From contig CBINGZ010000016.1 of NCBI GenBank assembly GCA_966250335.1, positions 34,142 to 98,141 of the forward strand: a stretch of 64,000 bases of DNA, written 5' to 3'. The notes beneath the pieces are model-generated. The model ran no database searches. It was not told the origin of the DNA and saw only the letters and a list, made by a program, of their open reading frames with translations. Below, one piece after another: positions 34,220-44,200 of the stretch; the first letter of the stretch is position 1, and every line of letters starts with the position of its first letter. This stretch comes from OLB7 sp966250335 (GTDB taxonomy: Bacteria; Bacteroidota; Ignavibacteria; OLB7). The position numbers and the translations under genes are program-made.

Positions 34220-34375
34220 TGTGAATCCCTGTTGTTCGTCGGTGTCGGAAGATGCCCGGAATCCCTCTGCGGGCCGGGTGGCCGAACTTACGAAACCGGT
34301 CGGGATCGACGTCGCCGGAACAACATCGCACTGTTATTCTACCATTCTACCGACCGGCTTCCATTATTCCATCCT

Positions 34376-35125
34376 TCAGGCATCCCTGCTCTCACCATCG
34401 GGAGCAAGCGCCCGCGTCAGCCGATCGGCGGTCTCCAGTTCATCTCTCAGGCGTTCACGCTCCTCATCGGAAAGAGAGAGTGTCTGAAGTTCGGCGCCGA
34501 GCGTCCGGGCGAGTTCCATCTCTCCCATTGCCACTGCGATCTCGGCACGGGCGGCAAGCGCGCGAGCCCGCTCGGTGGGAGCGGCCGGCTCTCTGCTCGC
34601 GAGCGCCTTGTCCAGCACATTAGCGGCCATTGCGTCGTCGTTCTTGAAATCGCGCAATCTGGCCGCCGTGGCCAGTGCCTTCTCCATGCGTGACCCGCCG
34701 GAGAGACCCGACTTCTCCTCCGTCTCCGCTTCGGCCTCCCCCCGCCTGATATAGATCACCGAATTGCCCGCGGGATCAACGACCGTAAACCGACTCTGTC
34801 CCGGCCTCATCCGGGTGATCCGGGGAATCCCGGCGACGGGGAGTTTCCCGAAGAGCCTTCGCAGTCCATCGGCGAAGGTCGCATGCAGCTCTTCCACTTC
34901 GGGCACGATCACCAGGCAGGTGGTGAACGCCTGCTCGGGAACAAGCCCCTTGAGCCCGAAGAAATGCAGTTCAAACCCCTCCCGACGAAAGATCAGATAG
35001 AGATTCGGTGATTTCTGCCGGTAGGTAAGCGTGAACCCGAGCGCCTCATAGAACGGCTGGATCCCCTCCAGCGATATACAGGGAAGCGCAGGAATGGTCG
35101 TGACGGTGGTATCGATCGTGGTCAT
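34376..35125 (-). CDS. VOC-family (glyoxalase/bleomycin-resistance) protein with helical C-terminus
   Basis: A 249-residue protein. Residues about 10-130 are a VOC fold (FYEALGFTLTYRQKSPNLYL, GFELHFFGLKG, RFTVVDPAGNSVIYIRR), the arrangement seen in bleomycin-binding-type proteins. Residues about 150-240 are Ala/Glu/Arg-rich helices with a TPR-like appearance (AARAEIAVAMGEMELARTLG), an extension not usual in the family. AGGAGG lies 7 nt before the ATG. The substrate is unknown; binding of a small molecule is likely. Confidence 0.85.
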   Translation of the reverse strand: MTTIDTTVTTIPALPCISLEGIQPFYEALGFTLTYRQKSPNLYLIFRREGFELHFFGLKGLVPEQAFTTCLVIVPEVEELHATFADGLRRLFGKLPVAGIPRITRMRPGQSRFTVVDPAGNSVIYIRRGEAEAETEEKSGLSGGSRMEKALATAARLRDFKNDDAMAANVLDKALASREPAAPTERARALAARAEIAVAMGEMELARTLGAELQTLSLSDEERERLRDELETADRLTRALAPDGESRDA

Positions 35126-35257
35126 GAATGATCCTCCTGAGGTTCATGGGATGAAAATCTGGAGCTGGCGGATCGAAGCGACGATGAAGATCGGAATGAG
35201 CGGGGATTCGGGCAAGTCGATCGACCTCCTATCCTCCATATCCATAGAGGGGTCTGA

Positions 35258-35965
35258 CTAAAGGTCACTCCGTACGAACATCCCCAGCTCATCCACAACC
35301 ATAAACCCCAACTTCTCGGCCAGCCGCCATGAAGCAGGGTTTTCTTCCAATGCCTGCCAGACCGGACGCCTGCCGTCAGCGTGCATGTATCGTATCATGT
35401 GAGCGGCGCAGAGGCCGGCATATCCTTTTTGCTGATGCTCCGGGAGGGTATCGATCGCTATATCCCAGAGCGATTCGGTGACGGCGCCGGCGTAGCAGAA
35501 GGAGACCGGCTCGCCGGCGACGAAGAGGGCGGCAATGGGTGAGCCCCCGGCGCCGGTTTCCAGTTCCCGGCGGAGCTCTTCGTCGATGGGAAGCCGGGCG
35601 ATGAGGGCGGGGTCGAGGAAGCGCACCATGCCGTCGGGAGCTTCCGGGAGGGAATCCGGATCGTTCAGTGTGTAGACGATAATCCGTGAAGGCGTATACC
35701 CCGGCAGGAGCCCGGTAAGCCGGGCCGCATCGTGCCAGGAAGCGATCACTTCTCCCGCACCCTTTCGCACGGCGGCGTGAACGGCATCCGTCCCGGGCTC
35801 ACCGATGACAAATACCGTATCGGTTTCGGAGTCGTGAAAGACAAATGAAAGCTCCGGGTTTTCCTGCACGCCCGATATCTCGCAATCCCCCTGAAGCAGA
35901 AGCGCACGCGCCTCCACCCAGCGAGGAATATCGGGAAGGGTTCGGGCGATCCGCAGGTTGTTCAT
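35258..35965 (-). CDS. GNAT-family N-acetyltransferase
   Basis: A 235-residue protein started at ATG 35965 (MNNLRIARTLPDIPRWVEAR), 7 nt after the carbonic anhydrase stop. The GNAT core is near the C-terminus: PVSFCYAGAVTESLWDIAID, then PEHQQKGYAGLCAAHMIRYM for acetyl-CoA binding, and ENPASWRLAEKLGF. The N-terminal 120 residues are of the extended type seen in GNAT_acetyltran/FR47-like proteins. The substrate is unknown. Short spacing suggests an operon with the carbonic anhydrase. Confidence 0.87.
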   Translation of the reverse strand: MNNLRIARTLPDIPRWVEARALLLQGDCEISGVQENPELSFVFHDSETDTVFVIGEPGTDAVHAAVRKGAGEVIASWHDAARLTGLLPGYTPSRIIVYTLNDPDSLPEAPDGMVRFLDPALIARLPIDEELRRELETGAGGSPIAALFVAGEPVSFCYAGAVTESLWDIAIDTLPEHQQKGYAGLCAAHMIRYMHADGRRPVWQALEENPASWRLAEKLGFMVVDELGMFVRSDL

Positions 35966-35972
35966 GGAGTGA

Positions 35973-36629
35973 TCAGGCCGGCTGCCCGGCATTGTCGGCC
36001 GCGATCATCTCCGGCAGACCGTCGAAGAACTCGACCACTCCCGTCTCCAGCGAATATTCGGCGCCGACGACGAGGAGCCCCTTGTTCTGGATCAACTGTT
36101 CCAGAATCTCCGACCCGTGCCGCAGATGGTCGGCCGAGACACGGATGTTGGCGCGAACCGCCTGCCGCACCAGCGTCTCCGGGTGGCTGCCGAGTTCCGT
36201 CGCCATCAGCATCTCCACCGAGGGACGAATACGATCGACAATGGAACGGAGGTTCCGCGACTGATCCTGCGAGGGACGCCCAAGCTCCTCCAGCGTGGCC
36301 AGAATCGCGCCGCAGTTCGTATGTCCCAGCACCACGACCAGCGGTGTGCCGTACTGCGCCGCGGCAAATTCCACGCTGCCGACCTGTGAAGGAGCAACGA
36401 TGTTTCCCGCCACGCGGATGACAAAGAGATCCCCGAGCCCCTGATCGAAGACCATCTCCGCCGGCACACGGGAATCGGAGCATCCGAGAATGATGGCGAA
36501 CGGATTCTGTCCCGCCGCCAGTTCCTGACGACGCGCAGGGTTGGTCAGCGTATCGCTGACGGAGCTACCGGCAACGAACCGGCGGTTTCCTTCCCGAAGA
36601 CGTTCGAGCGCTTCCTGAGCTGATATCAT
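35973..36629 (-). CDS. Beta-class carbonic anhydrase
   Basis: A 218-residue enzyme that interconverts CO2 and bicarbonate (EC 4.2.1.1) in the cytoplasm. The zinc ligands are C50 (IILGCSDSRVPAEMVFD), H103 and C106 (VVLGHTNCGAI), and the catalytic Asp52-Arg54 dyad is present. The length is typical of the bacterial beta class. No signal peptide. It precedes a GNAT gene by 7 nt. The 220-bp gap upstream (36630-36849) shows nothing recognisable. Confidence 0.96.
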   Translation of the reverse strand: MISAQEALERLREGNRRFVAGSSVSDTLTNPARRQELAAGQNPFAIILGCSDSRVPAEMVFDQGLGDLFVIRVAGNIVAPSQVGSVEFAAAQYGTPLVVVLGHTNCGAILATLEELGRPSQDQSRNLRSIVDRIRPSVEMLMATELGSHPETLVRQAVRANIRVSADHLRHGSEILEQLIQNKGLLVVGAEYSLETGVVEFFDGLPEMIAADNAGQPA

Positions 36630-36849
36630 CGACGTTTCAATCTTGTTCGGATAATGTTGGCAGGTGAAGCGGCCGCCTCACCCGCTCCTTCCGATCGGAT
36701 TCCCCCCGCCGATGCCGTCGGTGATCGGAAAGCCCATGATAATACGGCCCGATCATGTATTGTCCAACCGGTCATCGGAAATCGATCGGGCCCTGCGGAT
36801 CTCCGAGGCAATGGTTCATGCTCCCTCTTCTTACTTCGACCTCATCGCA

Positions 36850-37401
36850 TTACGAACCGGGGTCGAGACCGGGAAGCCCGTCGAGACTTCGGACATTCTT
36901 CTCCCTGCGATATGTTATCAGTCCCATGCCCCCCTTTGCTTCGGCCCATCGCTGGAGCGTGTCCCGATCTCCCGTGTATTCATATCGCGGCACGGCATAC
37001 CCGCACGAGTCGCTGATGCGCGCTACCGACATACGGATGATCGCCCTTCCCCCCGGATAGTCGGGGAAGAGATCCCGAAGCTCGCTCCAGTCGGGCGATT
37101 CCGGAGTGATCACCCCCCCCATCCCATGCAGACGGACGATCTTCGGAGAACCGGAAAACGCGCAGAACATGAGAACGATACGGCCGTTCTCCCTGAGATG
37201 GGCAATCGTCTCGATGCCGCTTCCGGTAAGATCGAGATAGGCGACATCTCGCGGCCCGATTATCCTGAACGTGTCCATCCCCTTCGGCGAACAGTTCACC
37301 AGACCATCCCCGGCCAGCGGCGCGCTCGCGACGAAGAAGAGATGCTGCTCCCCGAGCCACGCGGCGACCTCGGGCGTTATTTCCTCGTAGACTTTTCCCA
37401 T
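36850..37401 (-). CDS. Pyridoxamine 5'-phosphate oxidase family (FMN-binding split barrel) protein
   Basis: A 183-residue protein. FFVASAPLAGDGLVNCSPKG, AYLDLTGSGIETIAHLRENG, RIVLMFCAFSGSPKIVRLHG and SCGYAVPRYEYTGDRDTL are the conserved blocks of the PPOX subfamily that includes DUF-like 'pyridoxamine 5'-phosphate oxidase family' proteins. These usually bind FMN or F420 and act as oxidoreductases on unknown substrates. No PdxH substrate-binding signature is seen. No clear operon. Confidence 0.9.
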   Translation of the reverse strand: MGKVYEEITPEVAAWLGEQHLFFVASAPLAGDGLVNCSPKGMDTFRIIGPRDVAYLDLTGSGIETIAHLRENGRIVLMFCAFSGSPKIVRLHGMGGVITPESPDWSELRDLFPDYPGGRAIIRMSVARISDSCGYAVPRYEYTGDRDTLQRWAEAKGGMGLITYRREKNVRSLDGLPGLDPGS

Positions 37402-37485
37402 GACGATAGTTCAGGCGGATGAACATGGATCGGAGGATACCGATACTCAGCGTCCGGTCGATATGGACGGATACCGAACATACGA

Positions 37486-37518
37486 AAAACGCACGGCAGC
37501 CCAGGAGCCGCCGTGCGT
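37486..37518 (-). terminator. Rho-independent terminator of the lipocalin-like gene
   Basis: Arms ACGCACGGC (37489-37497) and GCCGTGCGT (37510-37518) with further GGC/GCC pairing. On the minus strand the stem is followed by TTTTTCG. It starts 57 nt after the stop at 37576. Confidence 0.8.
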
Positions 37519-37575
37519 CGCGCAATATACCGCTTCACGATATTGTTATTCCGCTCTTTTCACCGGACCGACAGG

Positions 37576-37989
37576 CTACTGCGGAATCGCGTGCCAGACG
37601 AGTTTGAGCGCGTAGGCGCCCGACTCCTCGTTGTCGTCCTTCACCTTGAGCGAACTGCCGGTGAGCTCCAGAATCGTCCAGTTGTATCCCGGGCCGAGGT
37701 CTTTCACGATGAGCTGGGTTTCATCGGTGTTGAACTCCCAGGTTCCGCTGTCCGTGTCGCCGTCGGCCTGGACGCCCGTGACCGTCCCGTCCGCCTTGAA
37801 CGTCGTGGTCTCCCAATGGAGAGATCGCGCGTCGGCGCCTTCGATCGTAAAGAGCGTGGTCTTCCACGGTTTCGCGGTCAGGATCGATTTCTTGTCGGAG
37901 CCCGGACCGGACGGGCTGTCGTCCTTGCATGCTCCGAGAGTCAGCAGGGCGGGGACGAGAAGGAGGAGAAGTACGCGGGAAAAACGCAT
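37576..37989 (-). CDS. Lipocalin-like small lipoprotein, paralogue of the 19915 gene
   Basis: A 137-residue lipoprotein (signal LLLLLVPALLTLGAC, lipobox Cys21). The mature domain shares blocks with the lipoprotein at 19915-20331: ILTAKPWKTT, FKADGTVTG, GTWEFNTDETQLIV and WTILELTGSSLKVKD. It ends in the same AxxQ-type terminus (HAIPQ against NAVPQ). It is an outer- or inner-membrane-anchored small beta barrel by family analogy. Function unknown. It has its own terminator. Confidence 0.8.
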   Translation of the reverse strand: MRFSRVLLLLLVPALLTLGACKDDSPSGPGSDKKSILTAKPWKTTLFTIEGADARSLHWETTTFKADGTVTGVQADGDTDSGTWEFNTDETQLIVKDLGPGYNWTILELTGSSLKVKDDNEESGAYALKLVWHAIPQ

Positions 37990-38216
37990 AATCAGGGGAT
38001 TGAATTGAAGATGAGGGATGCGCGGATCGATGCCGTTCCGCTGAATCTGAAGATCGATACGATCCGAACGTCCGATTGAATGCGATAGATCGAATCGTGC
38101 GACCCACAGGTCGATGCGGCCGAAGCATTCGGGAAGAGGACGAATATACAGGACGACTGTAACACCATACCATGCATGAATATCCCCTTACAAACCGGGA
38201 TCAGCGCCCCGACAAC

Positions 38217-38244
38217 AGAAAAGGCCCCGATCAACCGGAGCCTT
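38217..38244 (-). terminator. Terminator-like hairpin after the small secreted-peptide frame
   Basis: Arms AAGGCCCCG (38221-38229) and CGGAGCCTT (38236-38244) with one mismatch. On the minus strand TTTT follows. It lies 71 nt beyond the stop at 38315. Confidence 0.5.
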
Positions 38245-38314
38245 CCCTGCTCTTCCCCACCGAACGTTCAGCGATCCGTCCCCCATGTCTGCCGACGCTA
38301 CCTGAGAGCCGCTT

Positions 38315-38476
38315 TCAGGGTGCGCCGAGCGCAGAATCCGGATCGTGCGCCACAACGATAGCATCCGAAACATCGAATCTCGTCATCAGATATACATAAC
38401 AGCCCCGCTTCCCTGCACGATAGCCGACGGGAAGGATCATGAACGCGGCCGACAGGAGCAACACCCTTCGGATCAT
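38315..38476 (-). CDS. Possible 53-residue secreted peptide
   Basis: The frame from ATG 38476 begins MIRRVLLLSAAFMILPVGYR, a credible signal peptide, and ends GRKGC-like with one Cys (AGKRGCYVYLMTRF) before VVAHDPDSALGAP. AAGGA lies about 8 nt before the ATG inside the palindrome CCTTCATGAAGG (38484-38495). That hairpin could hide the ribosome site. A terminator-like hairpin follows. It could instead be the start of a broken gene. Confidence 0.35.
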   Translation of the reverse strand: MIRRVLLLSAAFMILPVGYRAGKRGCYVYLMTRFDVSDAIVVAHDPDSALGAP

Positions 38477-38661
38477 ACCTTTTCCTTCATGAAGGTTTCC
38501 CACAAGTGTTCGATAACTCGCAACACGAGCATATCACGGCGGAGCATCTCCCCACCCATGAAATATGGTCAGCGTGGGATACAACTTAATGTGATGTATC
38601 GGTCATGACGAAGGATGACAGCGCCAAGCTCACCCTCTGAACGAAGACCCGGCCCTGTCGT

Positions 38662-41232
38662 TTATATCAGACCGATCGTCCGCAGCACCACGCGCCTGAA
38701 CGGCGCACCTCCGGGGAGGAGTCCCTCGATCTCCAGCCTGACGTTGTGCGGACCGGAAGGAACCGTTGTCGTCAGTCCGGTTGCCGCGCCGTCGAGGGCC
38801 TTTCCGACGGAAGCCTCCAGCCGTCTGTAGGCCGGCGGGGCCGGCTGCGGTCTCGGCATGGTAAGAACATCCTTCGGCGTGATCGTATCGCTCCAGCTCG
38901 TCCCCCCTTTCCTCTGCTTCCTGATCCAGGCGAGAGGCGGATCGGGAAGGATGGAACATCGCATCAGGCCGGAATGCAGGATCAGGGGCCGATCCTCGAA
39001 GAACGCGGAGACGCCGAGCCGCGAACGTTTCCCGGCATGAACACGCACGGTCAGCGGCGATTTGACGAACGCGGCCACGTTGTACGCTCCTGCCGGACCG
39101 TACGGCATGATCGTCCAGGAGCCGGGAGGCGGACGCAGGATCTCGACGATCGCGTAATCGGCGCGGGTCGTCATCTTCACCCCCCAGTCGTTCGCACGGA
39201 CCCTTCGTCCCGACGGCGCAACGACCTCCAGTTTCGGTTTGCCGCGCCCCTTCCTCCCGGCCGAAGCGTCCGCCCACGATACGCTGATCAGCAGCCGATC
39301 GACCCCATGCTCCACATTCGCGATATGTGCGCCGGCCGCCGCGTCGAGATCGGAGTCGAGGCCGGAGCCGGTGTCGTTGAGAATAAGACCGTCGTCGGTC
39401 ATATCGGAACGGATCTGATTATAGATCGCATGCAGATCCAACGCCGTGGGACTCGAGTAGAAGATGCCGCCGGTGTCGGTCGCAATCGACTGGAGCAGCG
39501 GCGCGTCGGCCGCCGCGCCGAGCGCGATCGTGAAGACCCTGAGACCTGACGGGAACGTCGCCATCACCTCGGCCACGCTCGGGTCGCGGTTCTCGTAGCC
39601 GTCGGAGATCAGCAGCACGGCGCGCGGACCGGGAACCCCGGCCAGCAGATCGGCCGATCGCCGCAGACCGGCGCCGATAGGGGTCCAGCCGCCGAACGCT
39701 ATTCCGTCGACACTTCCCCGCGCGGCCGCGAAATCGCCGGGATCGTCGATCAGGGTGAGAGGGAGTTCGGTGGTTGCGCGGTTCGCCGGAGGAGTGGCGG
39801 CCGGGTTGGGACTCGGGTCGGCGAAGCTCACGATCCCTATCGAGTCCCCGAGCGACATCATGTCGATGAAGCGACGCGCGTTGGCGCGGGCAGGCTCGAC
39901 ATATCCGAACGCGATCATGCTCCCGGTGCGGTCGATACACTGCACGATCCTGGCCGGCGTCGGCGTGGTGACCGTCAGATCGATCGTCGCCGCGGCCAGC
40001 GCCCGCAGACCGGCGGCGACCTCCTGTATCACCGGCAGCGCCTGCGCGAACGGCGGCTGGAACGACAGCCCGCACTCGAAATCGAACCCGAAGACCCTGT
40101 GCGCAAAGAACATGTACTCGTCCGAGGCGCCCGCATGATTGCTCGTGGTGCCGGTGGAATAGGTGTTTCCGTTGACCGCCTGGATAGCAGCGACCACGAT
40201 ATTCTCCAGCGAGGTATAGATCGCATGGTCCGCCGCCGAGACCGGCAGCGATCCTATGAAACTCCCCCCGCTCGGGTTCGGACGGAAGATATCCTGCCCG
40301 AACGAGTGGGAGTCGACCCCGACGAGAATGTTGGGATGCTGTTCCAGCACGAACCGCACGTTCCGGTTCTCTGCCTCGGAGAACGCCCCGGTGCCGCGAT
40401 AGATGTCGCTGCACGGCGCTCCGTCCGATCCGGCGCCGCCGAAATAGACCTCGTAGTTCCGGTTGTTGTCGATCCCCGGACAGATCGCGCTGTCGGCCGG
40501 ATTGCGGTTCTTGCGCCAGCCGGCTTCATCGTGAATCGAGAAGTTCAATCCGTCCGGGTTGAGAACAGGGATGATGAACGTATCGCACTGTTCCACGATC
40601 CGATTGACCGCGATCACGTCGGGATCGACGCTCGCCGGGTTGTAGTTGCGGACAAGCTGCTCGGCGAACTCTATCGCAATCAGCGGGTTCATCCACTCCC
40701 GCGCATGCGTGCCGCAGAGAAGCAGCAGCCCCGGCTTCGAATGGGCGCCCGGCGTGTTCGTGATGCGAAGCAGTTGCACGGCGGCGGGACCGGCCAGCCC
40801 GGCGACGGAGCCGTCGTATCCCGCCGTCGATTCGGGGAGGGTCGAGAGATGACAGATCGCGGGAAAGGTCGCGGCAAGCGATGTCATCCGTGCCGCCACC
40901 TGCGCGGCGTCCAGATATGAGGAGGTGAAGCCGGTGGCGAGAGTGTCGAGCGGGCCGCCGCCGTCGTCCAGCACCCCGGCATCGACATCCTCCCGCCTGT
41001 CGCGTGTGAGGAGTTCGGGGCCGACCTTGACGGTCAGCCCCTCCCCCCGCAACGTCCGGATCTCCCCCTGTGTGAGGACGACCGTGAAGCCCTCCTCATC
41101 CGACGCGAAATGGTCGATGCAGATACGACCGGTCGCGTCCATCAGCCGGAGCACCGACTCGGCCCCCGGCGTTCGTGCCACCCGCGCCGTGTAATAGCGC
41201 GACACGATACGATCCTTCGATGCGGATTTCAT
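38662..41232 (-). CDS. M14 zinc carboxypeptidase fused to a von Willebrand A domain, no signal peptide
   Basis: An 856-residue protein. Residues about 100-415 are an M14 metallocarboxypeptidase: zinc ligands H176 and E179 (GTHAREW) and H309 (VDSHSFGQ), substrate-binding NNRNYEVYF, and catalytic Glu386 (FDFECGL). Residues about 428-600 are a VWA domain with MIDAS start DRTGSM at 434 (Thr for the usual first Ser) and AVLLISDGYENRD. The C-terminal 200 residues are beta-rich with a P-domain-like GSWTIMPYGPAGAYNVAAF. The N-terminus is hydrophilic, so there is no Sec signal. It starts 11 nt after the S8 peptidase stop and is surely co-transcribed with it. The substrate and export route are unknown. 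Confidence 0.9.
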   Translation of the reverse strand: MKSASKDRIVSRYYTARVARTPGAESVLRLMDATGRICIDHFASDEEGFTVVLTQGEIRTLRGEGLTVKVGPELLTRDRREDVDAGVLDDGGGPLDTLATGFTSSYLDAAQVAARMTSLAATFPAICHLSTLPESTAGYDGSVAGLAGPAAVQLLRITNTPGAHSKPGLLLLCGTHAREWMNPLIAIEFAEQLVRNYNPASVDPDVIAVNRIVEQCDTFIIPVLNPDGLNFSIHDEAGWRKNRNPADSAICPGIDNNRNYEVYFGGAGSDGAPCSDIYRGTGAFSEAENRNVRFVLEQHPNILVGVDSHSFGQDIFRPNPSGGSFIGSLPVSAADHAIYTSLENIVVAAIQAVNGNTYSTGTTSNHAGASDEYMFFAHRVFGFDFECGLSFQPPFAQALPVIQEVAAGLRALAAATIDLTVTTPTPARIVQCIDRTGSMIAFGYVEPARANARRFIDMMSLGDSIGIVSFADPSPNPAATPPANRATTELPLTLIDDPGDFAAARGSVDGIAFGGWTPIGAGLRRSADLLAGVPGPRAVLLISDGYENRDPSVAEVMATFPSGLRVFTIALGAAADAPLLQSIATDTGGIFYSSPTALDLHAIYNQIRSDMTDDGLILNDTGSGLDSDLDAAAGAHIANVEHGVDRLLISVSWADASAGRKGRGKPKLEVVAPSGRRVRANDWGVKMTTRADYAIVEILRPPPGSWTIMPYGPAGAYNVAAFVKSPLTVRVHAGKRSRLGVSAFFEDRPLILHSGLMRCSILPDPPLAWIRKQRKGGTSWSDTITPKDVLTMPRPQPAPPAYRRLEASVGKALDGAATGLTTTVPSGPHNVRLEIEGLLPGGAPFRRVVLRTIGLI

Positions 41233-41243
41233 GGCGGCGCCTT

Positions 41244-44200
41244 CTAGTTCTTAATGGTTACCGCCAGCTCCGCGGAGCCGGACTGTTTGCCGTCCGCGTC
41301 GAGCTGGACCAGCGAGACACTGTAGCCGCCCGCGGCCGCTCCCTTGCCGACGATGCCTCCCACCACGATAGGAGAGAGAGTCCCCGGTCCACCATAAATC
41401 GGTATGCGGGTTTTGCCTCGCGATGCGAGGAAGACTACTTCCCGTCCTTCGTGATGGCCTATCACGTACGGCTTGACCCCCTCTCCATCACGACCGGTCA
41501 GGACCGAGCCCCTGTCGCCGCACGAATCGCTCTCTTTGCATCCGCACGGCTTGAACCCTTCACGCAGGCGTCGCTTCAGAATGGGACTGACGAGATCGAC
41601 ATAGAGCCTGACGTTGCGCGGCAGATATCCGCGGTCGATCTCCAGCACGAGGAACTCCGACATGTTCTCCTCGTGTCCCGCGACGATCCCCATCGCGAAG
41701 TCGTTCGATCCGTCGGTATCGGTATAGATGATCGAGATATTCTTCTGCGCAAGGCTGTTGCTCTCCCAGACGTGAGTCCCGGCGGAGGGGCCGTCGAGCG
41801 GCGAGCACTCCACGAGGAGGCACGGGTGCCAGTGGACGCTGGTCATCCCCACCATCACATCCTCCGGCGGGATCATGGCGGCGGGCCATTCCACATTGAC
41901 GATCGCCTCCTCGCCCGGCAGGATTCCGCTCACCTTCACCTCCCCGATCAGATACGTCCCCGGCGTCATCGGCATCGGAACCGGATCGCCGGGACGGTTG
42001 GTGGGGATGAACGACGAGGGATAGGTGAACTGCATGCCGGGGAAATGCGTGACCGAGATCCTGATATAGCAGTCGAGGGAGGGGGCGGTCCCGTTGTTGC
42101 GGACACGCGCATAGACCCAGTTGGGCTGCCCGGCTCTCGGGTTGAGATGCGGACCGGCCGCCATATAGTTAGCGGGAAGCGCCGCCCCCCCTTCGATCAT
42201 CGGCGAATCGTTCCGCACCCAGACGTCGGGAGTGTTCCAGAACGCGCCCGCCGAAGGGACTGCACCGGTATCGGCGAGGTTGTCTCGCACAACGACATCC
42301 CTTGTAAAGCCGTAGGCGATCGCTCCCTGCACCGCCGCGGCCGCGTCGACACGACCGTAGCCGTACCAGCCGCTCCGCACCGGAGGCTGGCCGCTCATGT
42401 TGGAGGGATTCCCCATGGCGTCGAGCCATCGACCCACGGGGTCGTTGTTTGCCAGATCGAACTTCACGGCCGTGTCGCGCAGAATCTGTCGTACCTCGAC
42501 CCATGTCAGATCGGGCTCCGCCGAGAGGAGAAGCGCCCCCACGCCGGCCGTGAGCGGAGTCGCCGAGGAGGTGCCGCCGAAGTTGTTGATATGGTCGGCG
42601 GGCCCCTGCGCAACAGGATCGCCCACCCCATGAGCGTTTATCAGTCCCCCTCCCCAGGCGCCGGCGGTGGTCCAGCCGTTCACGGTGATCGTGTTCGTCA
42701 TGGCGTTGACGGCGGTGATGCGGGCCGGCTCGCTCCCGACGGCGCCGATCACCCCGACATGGATCACCTGACCGACGGCAAGCCCCGCGGCGCTTGCCAG
42801 GGTGAGCGTGTTCGCACCGCCGACGCTTGCAACCGAAACGGTCGTCTCGATCGCGCGATGGCTGATCATGTTCCCCTGTCCGGCGTGCCCGGCTCCCCAC
42901 GTGGCGAACGATCCGTTCGGATTATGGAACACCGGATAGTTGTCGTGGCTCGGCGCACAGAGAGCGATATTTCCATGTCCCGAATAGGGAGCGCGGATTT
43001 CCGTGGTTCCGTCGTTCGCATAGGTCGTCGCCGCGATGCCGAAGCTCTTCTCGTACGCGGAGTAGGGGCGGCTGATCACGTTGTTTGCATTGCCGTTGCC
43101 GGTCGACCAGAAGGTAAGGCATCCCTTCCCTCCGCGGCCGAAGCTCGTGAGGAAGTCGATCATCGCCCTCCCCGTTCCCGAGAGTGGACCGCCCCCCAGG
43201 CCGAGGCTGCTTGTGGTGACGTCGACGCCGGGAGTGATCGGCGCGGGGAAGCCGGGGAGCGGACTGTTCGGGTTGAACCCCGCCATCCAGATCATCTGGT
43301 CCGCCAGTTCGACATCGACGTACGGGATACGCGCCGTGACGGTCAGGATACGGCAGTTCGGCGCGGAGCCGGCTACACCGGAGGACTGTCCCATGACCGG
43401 CGCCGGATTGGCCGCACGGCCCGAGACCACCCCCGCAACACCCGACCCGTGCGTATCCCACGGATTATTGTTGTCGGGGGTCATGGTGTTGAAGTCGAAA
43501 GCACGGTAGAGCTTCGTCGATCCGTCGCTTACCGTCCCCTGGAAATCGGGGTTCGTCGGGACGCCGGCCGCGCTCTGCGTGCCGGAATCGATCACTCCGA
43601 TAATGATGCCGGGATCGCCGTAGGTCTCCAGTCCCGCATCCTGCAGCGCCTGCCATGCGTCGCCGCAGCCGATGCGCTGCCGGTCCCAGCATCCCCCCCA
43701 GAGGACGTCGGGAGGAGTGACGGTGTCGAGTTCGGGGCTCTGAACAAGGTTCGGCTCGGCCCATTCCACATCCTGATGCTGCGCGAGCTTATCGAGCGCG
43801 CCGAGCATCTCGATCGAACCGGCTTCCTTCGCACGGAGATGGAAGGTGTTGGGACTGTACGGAATATGTCGGATGACGCTGAAATCGAACTGCCGCACGA
43901 TCTTGTGCGCCTGCTCCTCCGTGACATGCCCCTTGAAACAGACGACGGCCTCATCCTTCAGCATCGTGAAGCCGCTCTTTCCCAGATTGATCACTGCTCC
44001 GGCGATCTCGACCTGCGGGTTGTCGCGCAGCTTCGCCAGGACTTCGCGCCGCCCCTTCGCACCCGCGTTCCTGGGGAGCCGGAGGAGCTGCATGCGGGAG
44101 CGCCGCGCCAGCTCGGGAGTCTCCTCAAGCCCGAGATTATGGCTTTTTGCGATCCTTTCCAGAATCGGCTTCCTCTCCTGTTCCGACAGATTACGCTGCA

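Larger units (their letters stand above)
37990..38661. other. 672-bp region with only one doubtful small gene
   Basis: No substantial coding frame is seen on either strand. The region is less G+C-rich than its neighbours. It contains a terminator-like hairpin (38217-38244) and a possible 53-residue secreted peptide (38315-38476). The rest holds nothing I can support. Confidence 0.5.
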
